DNA of 11,536 bases from Trichomonas tenax (lineage: Eukaryota > Parabasalia > Trichomonadida > Trichomonadidae). A model generated the notes under the pieces. It was given only the letters and a program-made list of their open reading frames with translations. It was not told the origin of the DNA and did not search any database. The translations under genes and the position numbers were made by a program. The stretch is taken from contig JALKBU010001398.1 of NCBI GenBank assembly GCA_023091735.1, positions 1 through 11,536 of the forward strand, written 5' to 3'. Below are positions 1 to 6,134 of this stretch, one piece after another (the stretch's first letter is position 1; every line of letters starts with the position of its first letter).

Positions 1-1418
1 AATCATGAATTAGATAATGTTTTCATATTACGTTCATTTTATATACTGATTTATATTATTTAGATTCTCAATTTGATCCTTATATTCTTTGTAAAATTTG
101 TTTTTTACTAAATTTTTATTTTTTTTTCTTCAAATTATTTGTTTATAATTCATATTTACCATGCAAGAAGGGATAATTTCGACCGAGTTTCTTGTTTTGG
201 AGTGCAACAACAACTTGCAATGAACTACGTTTATGGTCTTCATACTCAGCGTGGAGTTTCAATCTATAAATGTCAGTATTGTTTAGACTACAAAGATATT
301 TATAACACTTTTTATAAAGTGACAATTTGCCCGCGCAAAAGGTAACAGTTTATTCATGAAAAGTGACTTTAAGGTTCGTTGTCACTTTTTGAAGTTCACT
401 TTTGTCCTAGACTCGAACGCTTCTATTAAAAATAATTGAATACTTTGTCTTTTCAATTCCTTTCAATTTTGCGGGCATATTATTTTGAGGATTTTATTGA
501 AATTTCGATTTTTAAAAACATTCAATTGAGCCATACATAAAAATGTATGTTTTTCATATCATGGCATTACTACCGATAAGTAAGAACAATGTATGCTATT
601 CTATCAAAGACTTATATGCTAGAAGTAAAAAACTATGTAAATGCAGTTGCATCTTACATCAATATCGTGAACAACATAAATTGCACATAATATATCAATA
701 TATCTGAGCCATAGATAAGTGTTATATAGGCTTAGTTGGAAAATGAAATTATTTTTGAAAACGTTAAATAATTTCTAAAACTTTATATTTATGAACTATA
801 AACCATGTGATAAGATAAAGCAGATGCAACATATATAAATATTGTTTTGCTTTGGACGAATACCTTGTTTTTTGCCCAAACTTCAGATATCATATATAAA
901 TAATCAAATATTTGTATAACTATATAGAATATGCAAGCTATTGGGAAGTAAGTTATACATATGAGTTCAAATGCTTTCCATCTATAATATATTCTATATG
1001 AGATTTTAAATTTCGACCTAAAATGTGAAAATTTCACAATAATTTATAATTTTATATGACACATATGATATATTTACTAAAAGCACAGTAAAATAGTTTT
1101 TTAATAGCCAAATAACCTTGAAATGTAAAGTGCCAGAATGACAAATGTCGAAATGATATTTCCACAAATTGGCATGGAAATCAGTTACGGAGCACACGAT
1201 CGGATATGAGTCAATAAACAGATGTCGGAGCCAATATCCTTATTGATGTAATAAAAGATAACGAATTTGCCCATCCCTCTCTAATTTTGAAGTACCCTAG
1301 CTAAAGTCACTTCATCTCATTCGAGAAAAAAATCATTGAGTTACAACAAAATTCCGTTCCAATATTAAAGGTCAATTTAACACAATACAAAATAATAACA
1401 CAAAAACATCTATAAAAA
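1..1418. other. AT-rich intergenic region without a defensible gene
   Basis: I find no convincing gene here. The open frames at 139-345 (plus) and 789-1037 (minus) are short, lack an initiator element and have composition expected of AT-rich spacer. The first could be a decayed coding fragment: around 165-320 it reads with mixed residues and a Cys-x2-Cys pair, but there is no proper start. The stretch 1130-1330 is less AT-biased than its surroundings and contains a TCACTTCATCTCATT run near 1307-1321 resembling a trichomonad initiator on the plus strand, yet no long frame follows it. Inverted repeats at 326-479 are listed separately. Confidence 0.5.
359..389. repeat. 9-bp perfect inverted repeat (hairpin)
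   Basis: AAAAGTGAC at 359-367 is followed 13 bases later by its exact reverse complement GTCACTTTT at 381-389. It lies between two GC-rich inverted words, GCCCGC near 329 and GCGGGC near 470, so the whole 326-479 block may be a small palindromic repeat or a MITE-like remnant. No gene borders it that would make it a terminator. Confidence 0.5.
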
Positions 1419-2288
1419 TTAAATATCTTCCCATTCGGTCATATCCTCAGAATCATCTGTACAATATTGCCGCATTGATATGACGACCTCTCCTGGTCCA
1501 AGATTCTTCATATCTTCGGGTCTAGGATATTTTCTTGGTCTTCCTCTCTTACGCTTTATAATGTTTCCAAACTCGTCCTGAAGCGGAGGTGGAGGCGGCG
1601 TTGGTGTCTTCTTTATCTTGGGCTTCTGTGCCACTGTTGCGTAGTAATAGTCATCCTCAGAGAGCTCAAAGTCTCGATCAAATGAGACGAACATGGTGTT
1701 CTGTGATATTGTTTCATTGTATGAGTGAACTCGTGTGGACATCTTCGACGCAGAGTGATTTCTCGTCTCTGCTTGTCGAATTTTTTCTTCGAGCTGTTCT
1801 GTTTGTTCAGCTGTGAGCTTATCTGAGTAGTGGTCATAGGACCTCGGCTTCCAAAACTTCGGAATAACGCGTATTGGCTCAATAAAATTATAATTGGAAC
1901 GTAATTTCCTTTCTTTTCTTGTTATTTCGTTCAATCCTTCCTCTTTTCTGACAAGAATCGATAGAGCGGGGTGTCCATGCTTCTTATCAATCTGTAGTTC
2001 TATCCTTCGCTCTATAACTTCCAGTTCAAAATGGATATCAGCCAGTTCACTTAAGTCATCAATGACTTTTATGCACGGGGAAGGTGTTTTCCTTGGAACT
2101 TCCTCCACCCATTCGGGTGTTGCGACCCTCGCAGGCCTGAAAGGAGAGATGGGGCAACTGCCCTGGCTGCTACAAGGGACAGAGAACTCCACGGACGGCG
2201 ACGATTGGTAACCCGAGTGATCGGAACTCATATCGCTGTCTGAATTTTTCCCCAAAATGCTTACAAAGCCCGCGGAAGACCCGCTCAT
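1419..2288 (-). CDS. AT-hook protein, probable nuclear/chromatin protein
   Basis: This 289-aa protein probably acts on AT-rich DNA or chromatin. Residues 245-257 form a textbook AT-hook with core RGRPRK flanked by Lys, Arg and Pro, and a five-proline run precedes it at 231-235. Residues 1-50 are Ser-rich and look disordered. A TPEW motif at 57-60 is followed by an acidic IDDLSE (76-81) and a charged helical stretch to about 180. The C-terminus is acidic and ends in TEWEDI. The frame extends upstream to 2327, but I chose the ATG at 2288 because an initiator-like TCATCTCAT lies 14 bases upstream, which places the extra 13 residues in the promoter. GC content is visibly above that of the flanks, as expected for an expressed host gene. 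The spacing of TPEW and the acidic helix faintly recalls PEHE domains of MSL1/KANSL1, but this is only a suggestion. The AT-hook call is firm; the cellular role is inferred. Confidence 0.8.
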   Translation of the reverse strand: MSGSSAGFVSILGKNSDSDMSSDHSGYQSSPSVEFSVPCSSQGSCPISPFRPARVATPEWVEEVPRKTPSPCIKVIDDLSELADIHFELEVIERRIELQIDKKHGHPALSILVRKEEGLNEITRKERKLRSNYNFIEPIRVIPKFWKPRSYDHYSDKLTAEQTEQLEEKIRQAETRNHSASKMSTRVHSYNETISQNTMFVSFDRDFELSEDDYYYATVAQKPKIKKTPTPPPPPLQDEFGNIIKRKRGRPRKYPRPEDMKNLGPGEVVISMRQYCTDDSEDMTEWEDI

Positions 2289-2310
2289 TTTCGCGATGAG
2301 ATGAAAAAAC
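2289..2310 (-). promoter_or_regulatory. Initiator (Inr)-like core promoter of the AT-hook gene
   Basis: Read on the minus strand, TTTTTTCATCTCATCGCG precedes the ATG. TCATCTCAT fits the Trichomonas initiator (TCA-pyrimidine core with a following TCAT), and the predicted +1 A pairs with base 2302, 14 bases before the start codon. This short 5' leader is typical of the genus and fixes the start at 2288. Confidence 0.6.
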
Positions 2311-2757
2311 CGTCCAAGTTTTATCAAAAAAAATTGACAACTGTTATTTTCTTTCTTTTCTGATCATGAATTTAGCATCTTCATGCCAGTATTCTTAATG
2401 GATTTTTTTTTTGGTGAATGGTCACTGGCTTTTTCCATAAACTGTTTAATATTTTTGATTATTTTTGAATGTGAAATATTCCACTAATGATGATAATGCG
2501 TTTACAAACAAAAAATAATCGCTTACGATTTACCCAACCATTTTATGTTTTTGTTTTGTTTTTGCAGCCTATGTGTTGTACGTATTCTTAATTTCAACAA
2601 ATATCGAGTTTGAATTTTTACCCAACTTTACAAATTTACATTTTACATGTTATGATTTGTCATGTAAAATATTTTCTGTTATGTAAATTTTGTATCGGAT
2701 TTATTTGTCAAAACAATAAAGATAGTAAATTTTTGAGCATTTTTGTTTTGTTTTTCG
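2311..2757. other. Divergent intergenic spacer
   Basis: This spacer separates the AT-hook gene (minus) from the ankyrin-type gene (plus). It is AT-rich with homopolymer T runs. A TTTTTGTTTTGTTTTT word occurs twice, near 2549-2564 and again directly before the ATG at 2758. Apart from the hairpin at 2640-2670 I see no further structured element and no gene. Confidence 0.5.
2640..2670. repeat. 10-bp perfect inverted repeat upstream of the ankyrin-type gene
   Basis: ATTTTACATG at 2640-2649 is repeated in reverse complement as CATGTAAAAT at 2661-2670, with an 11-base loop. It lies about 90 bases before the ATG at 2758. It also shares the CATGTAAA word with the ends of the 3213-5758 element. It may be an operator-like site or a fragment of a mobile element end. 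Confidence 0.45.
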
Positions 2758-3209
2758 ATGGCCACTCAAGAAAGAAACGATTTATTAGAAAAATTAAGTT
2801 TTCTCGATATCAATGAAGTAATAAACATGGTAAAATCTTCAAGAATGAAAGTCGAAGAATCAATCTCATTAATGAATAGAATCAAAGTTGATTTTAACGA
2901 AATATATCAATTCAGAGTTTTCAAATATATGGATTTTGATTTTGGTGACTCAGATAAAAGAATCGAACGCGTTTTCGATTTCATGAGAACTGTTTATGAT
3001 TCAATGAAAATCAAATGCACCAGAAATCATCCGTTGCATCAAAGGATCGGATTATCATGACATCTGTGACAATGAATTCCTTCTAACTGTTAACAGAGAA
3101 CTCCCAATGAAAATCGAATCTGAATCCAGGAAAATTCAATATAATTTAAATATTGTTTCAATGAAGAAATTCAGTTTATCAGGAGAGAATTTTGATAAAT
3201 GTCACGTAC
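2758..3209 (+). pseudogene. 5' part of an ankyrin-protein-type gene, frameshifted and interrupted
   Basis: The frame opens at the ATG at 2758 and runs to 3060. It gives an approximately 100-residue helical, charged N-terminus (MATQERNDLLEKL onward) resembling the non-repeat N-terminal region of trichomonad multi-copy ankyrin proteins. Near 3040 the coding signal jumps by one base: another frame continues from about 3035 through 3209 with good coding character (Asp-Tyr-His-Asp-Ile, Glu-Ser-Arg-Lys, then SLSGENFDKC) while the original frame stops. Immediately afterwards the sequence enters the terminal inverted repeat of an inserted element. Ankyrin repeats resume beyond that element at about 5759, so the two pieces were probably one gene. 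No clear initiator precedes the ATG. Assignment to the ankyrin-type family rests mainly on the 3' piece and on position. The frameshift could be a sequencing error, but the insertion cannot. Confidence 0.55.
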
Positions 3210-3210
3210 G

Positions 3211-3265
3211 TACCGAAAGTTGTCACGAAAAGTGAAACAAAATGTGATATCATCTGACATGTAAA
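3211..3265 (+). repeat. Left terminal inverted repeat of the 3213-5758 element
   Basis: It pairs with 5706-5758 on the opposite strand. Conserved blocks in order are GAAAGTTGTC, AAAA-GTGA, GTGATATC and TGACATGTAAA. A second GACATGTAAA lies a little further in, at 3310-3319, perhaps a repeated recognition site. Confidence 0.7.
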
Positions 3266-3359
3266 GTTGTCTGAATTTATGGTTTATGTGTCAAAATATT
3301 AATATATTTGACATGTAAAGTCCTATAATCATTCAAATTATGTATTAGTTTTTATTTCA

Positions 3360-3650
3360 AAATCGCGTCTGACGGGAAGAACTGGGGACTACATTGACAC
3401 AGGTACCACGCATGTTAGTAGCTAAACTCACAGATCTTCCTTTCATACGCAATCATTAAGAAATCAAAGATTTCCACTTCAGAATGCCTCTGAAGAGCAA
3501 AATTAAATGCTTGATTGAGACTTGTAGCCAAGGTGCTAGCAATCCAGTCCACAGTTCTTCCTTTCAGACTCAATTTTCGAAATAATCAGCGATTTATTCT
3601 ACAGAATGACTATGAAGCAAATCTCTGTGCTAGATTGATACTGGTAGCTA
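3360..3650. repeat. Left subterminal repeat cluster (three related copies)
   Basis: Two direct copies about 121 bases apart (around 3418-3538 and 3524-3650) share GTAGCY, CAG-TCTTCCTTTCA, CAGAATG and TGAAG blocks. A third, shorter copy at about 3361-3405 (GTCTGACGGGAAGAACTGGGG) lies in the opposite orientation, so this region can fold on itself. The stretch 3524-3617 matches 5490-5583 in inverted orientation with only about six mismatches over some 95 bases. Short reading frames here (3515-3910 plus, 5265-5672 minus) encode look-alike peptides only because the DNA is repeated. Such clusters next to transposon ends commonly serve as transposase-binding sites. Confidence 0.7.
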
Positions 3651-4227
3651 TAATCATATTTAGCACATATTTTTACCTTTCAGTGCTTTATTTATTTAAT
3701 CAAATGCATTTACAAGGCAAAGCTATGATTTGCCATGCTTCCACAAAATATGTTTCTATCTGTTTGATTGCATATTCCGGTTTCAATATAAAAACGATAA
3801 TTATTTTAATTTATATATTATTTAACCAGGATAGTACTATGATTACAATGGTGTATAGTTGTTGTTACTTTATAAGCTATTCTATCAATTCAGATCGAAT
3901 AAAGTTATAAATTTGCAAGATTTAATTGCGACAAAACAACATCAACAACATTTAATAACCATGAATCACAGCGAGTACATTGCATGTTATACACAATATC
4001 ATCATTAGAGAATTATAATCATTCTGATAATGAAATGTGGAGACAAATAATATTGATCGATGCAATATCAAAATGATGAACATATTTTTACTAATTAATG
4101 TAATCTGTTCAAATGCAAATTTAGATAGACTTAATTGCAATGTGGAACATATGGTTTCAACGAAAATAATTTTTAATTATAAACACATGATGTAAACATC
4201 ACAAATTTTAAAAGTGTTATTTTTTTG
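3651..4227. other. Element interior without a defensible gene
   Basis: This is AT-rich sequence inside the inserted element. Open frames on both strands are short and low in complexity, giving strings of Ile, Tyr, Phe and Ser, and are likely chance. A short palindrome TGATGTAAACATCA at 4188-4201 lies 27 bases before the ATG of the broken element gene and could belong to its promoter. I see no initiator that matches the trichomonad consensus well. Confidence 0.45.
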
Positions 4228-5051
4228 ATGTCTTCTCGGTTATGCGTCAATGATATCCCTAGGGATTGGGCCGAAAATGCAGTTGCACATATCAATTCAG
4301 GCCACAAGTATGAAGAAATGCTCCATAATGTTCCAGTTGCTTCAGGTGAACATATAACTCATATTTCTTGCAACTTTTTCAAAAAAGTTTGCACTCATTA
4401 TAATCTTGAACTTCAAGGTCTCAAAGGACGTCCAAGTGTTCCAATTGATCCTATTATTGAACAATCTTATATCAATCTTGCCGAAGTTCATGGAAAAATA
4501 GGAATTAAATGATGAAAAAGATCAAGAATGATATCGTTGTTGTCGATGAGAACAAAAATCAATTCATTGAAATGCAATCTTCAATCAACATTCACAATCA
4601 AGACGATATTTTCAATTTGTTCCAGGAATCAACAAACTGGTTTGATAGCATTGATAGAGCAACTAGTTTAGAAGCTATACCCAAAACAGCTGGCCCAGCA
4701 ATTGACCTTCTTGACCCATTGTCTGAGCTTAAGTCAGCCATCTAACTTGATATTGACACACCAGTTCCTTCATACAGAATGGGCAGAAAAATTTATGACA
4801 AAAATTTCAGAGAACCAGAAATCATCATTTCAGAAAACGAAGAAGAAGAGTCACATGCGAAGCGCAGAAACCAACTCAGACAATGTGTTATCAATTATAA
4901 CAATACTCCACATGATTCACACCCGATAAATCCACGAACAAAGGTTCCATACACTCCGAAGCAATTCCTTCTAAAGGAACGTGGGGATTGGTGGACTGAT
5001 GATAAGGAACCAATGTGGATTGTTGATGGAGTCGTCAAGAATCTCGGATAA
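4228..5051 (+). pseudogene. Decayed gene inside the TIR element, product unknown
   Basis: Three consecutive segments look like one former gene of about 273 codons. Segment one runs from the ATG at 4228 to a TGA at 4510-4512 (94 codons; it includes SGHKYEEMLHNVP and GLKGRPSVP). Segment two begins in another frame at the overlapping ATG 4509 and ends at TAA 4743-4745. Segment three continues in the same frame as segment two, from LDIDTPVPSYR through an acidic EEEE stretch, NPRTKVPYTPKQFLL and DDKEPMWIVDG, to the stop at 5049-5051. One frameshift and one nonsense mutation therefore separate it from an intact gene. The middle is acidic and Gln/Asn-rich. Segment one has His, Cys and basic residues that might fold as a DNA-binding helical domain, but I do not recognise a family and see no DDE or HUH motif. 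Being the only cargo, it is the best candidate for an element-encoded protein. Confidence 0.5.
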
Positions 5052-5489
5052 AGCATTATTCAAAGACATTTCTATTAAATTAATCCGAATAAAAATTAAT
5101 TTTTAATAAATATTTTATAAGTTTTTTATATATATAAAGCCTATATCCACAATCCACATCTATATTATATATTATTTATATACATATTATATATATACAA
5201 ACATATATATTTAATTCCTGTTAATTGTTGAAAAAGTTTTTCATGAATACATTACAACGAGCAATCATATTTCTTTCTCATTATAAACAAAATTTATAAA
5301 TTGATCAACAATTATAATAAAGCTCCAATAATCATGCAACACATAGGATATAGACTGGTGATGAAAGTGAAAAACTATCAGATCTTCATCATAAATTTTG
5401 ATCAATATCGAATTTATTAAAATTATAACTGAAGATAATATAAAGAGAAATTGTATAATTGCATAAGAGTAATTTCTATATTTCAACTT
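5052..5489. other. AT-rich element interior with TA-repeat tract
   Basis: Downstream of the broken gene there is no coding sequence I can support. Bases about 5125-5215 are dominated by TATATA runs, interrupted by a short mixed-sequence stretch (AGCCTATATCCACAATCCACATC). The remainder is low-complexity AT. It leads into the right subterminal repeat at 5490. Confidence 0.5.
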
Positions 5490-5583
5490 TTCATAGTCAT
5501 TCTGTAGAGTAAATCGCTGATTATTTCGAAAATCGAGTCTGAAAGGAAGAACTGTGGACTGGATTGCTAGTATTTTGGCTACC
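5490..5583 (-). repeat. Right subterminal inverted repeat of the element
   Basis: It is the inverted partner of 3524-3617, about 94 percent identical by eye. It contains TTCATAGTCATTCTGTAG, GCTGATTATTTCGAAAATC and GAAGAACTGTGGACTGGATT blocks. Together with the terminal repeat at 5706-5758 it gives this end the same architecture as the left end, but with one copy in place of three. Confidence 0.7.
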
Positions 5584-5705
5584 AGTGCCAATGAAGCACT
5601 TAATTTTTTTCTTTTCAAAGTAAATTTAAACAAATATAGGATATTATTCTTCCAATAATCATTTATAATCACATGCCACGTAAATATTTATTTGTCAAAT
5701 ATTCA

Positions 5706-5760
5706 TGTTTACATGTCAGATATCACACTTTTGTGTCACCTTTTGGGACAACTTTCTGTA
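5706..5760 (-). repeat. Right terminal inverted repeat of the 3213-5758 element
   Basis: It is the reverse-complement partner of 3211-3265. TTTACATGTCAGA, GATATCACA, TTTGTGTCACCTTTTGGGACAACTTTC mirror the left end with scattered substitutions and a two-base indel. It is followed by TACGCAACA, where the ankyrin-type reading frame starts again. Confidence 0.7.
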
Positions 5761-6091
5761 CGCAACAGTTGATTATATTGATGAAAATATTCTTTCTATG
5801 GCTGCATCATGCAACAACTTCGAACTGGCGAAAAATCTAGTTGAAGCTGGTGCAGACTATAATCATCGCCATCAGCGTGGAATGAATGCTTTTCGACATT
5901 TCCCTTGTGAAGGCAATCTTGAAGCTGTTAAATATTTTCCGCGTCTTCCAAATATTGAACTAAATTCTCAAGATTATTTTCCTGCATTGGCAAAGTCTGT
6001 GAATTCATTCTGGCACTTCCAGGAATTCATTCCGCCATTAGAGATGTTTATTATAATAAGCTTTAATCCATTTTCTTTGGATATTCTATGA
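5759..6091 (+). pseudogene. 3' part of an ankyrin-repeat gene beyond the insertion
   Basis: The reading frame continues from the element's terminal repeat (an ORF-opening ATG at 5705 lies inside that repeat) into ankyrin-like coding sequence at about 5759. One clear repeat reads ENILSMAASCNNFELAKNL followed by VEAGADYN, the classic beta-hairpin/helix pattern with GAD. A weaker one follows (GMNAFRHFPCEGNLEAVKYF), and a third is barely visible before the stop at 6089-6091. Ankyrin repeats mediate protein binding, and trichomonads carry very large families of such genes. The piece has no start or N-terminal domain of its own, so it is most simply the tail of the gene that begins at 2758. It ends 43 bases before the stop codon of the convergent M16-like gene. 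Confidence 0.65.
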
Positions 6092-6134
6092 TATGTTTTA
6101 AAAAGTTAATTATCGTTAGGAGAGATACAAACAT

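Larger units (their letters stand above)
3213..5758. mobile_element. Unassigned DNA transposon with terminal inverted repeats, about 2.55 kb
   Basis: The two ends match as inverted repeats. The left end (3213-3265) starts CCGAAAGTTGTC and runs through GTGATATC and TGACATGTAAA. The right end (5706-5758), read in reverse, starts CAGAAAGTTGTC and runs through GTGATATC and TGACATGTAAA. The left copy has an extra two bases, and there are several mismatches. TA flanks both ends (3211-3212 and 5759-5760), and a slightly longer GTACG word is shared by both flanks, so the target duplication may be TA or a few bases more. The flanks read as two parts of one ankyrin-type gene. The interior carries subterminal repeats and one broken gene. 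I see no mariner, Mutator or Kolobok transposase motif, so the superfamily is open and the copy is probably non-autonomous or dead. Confidence 0.7.

Noticed and set aside
789..1037. 82-aa minus-strand frame rich in Tyr, Ile and Phe
   Set aside because: Composition is what AT-rich noncoding DNA gives by chance, and there is no initiator or recognisable motif.
1138..1209. 23-codon plus-strand frame (MTNVEMIFPQIGMEI...) in a less AT-biased patch
   Set aside because: Too short to support, with no initiator close to the ATG and no continuation in other frames.
1589..2211. Plus-strand and second minus-strand open frames across the AT-hook gene
   Set aside because: They overlap the longer frame with an initiator, AT-hook and biased protein composition, so they are antisense shadows.
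2551..2568. T-rich tract ending in GCAG that resembles a 3' splice site
   Set aside because: Trichomonad introns are rare and use an extended ACTAACACACAG-type 3' signal, which is absent; no exon fits on either side.
3515..3910. 131-aa plus-strand open frame whose first part resembles the 135-aa minus-strand frame at 5265-5672
   Set aside because: The peptide similarity arises only because both cover the 95-bp inverted subterminal repeat; beyond it the two differ and are low complexity.
4509..4512. ATGA overlap that could suggest two translationally coupled genes
   Set aside because: Coupled cistrons are not expected in a trichomonad, and the downstream frame has its own in-frame stop with coding sequence continuing, which fits a decayed single gene better.
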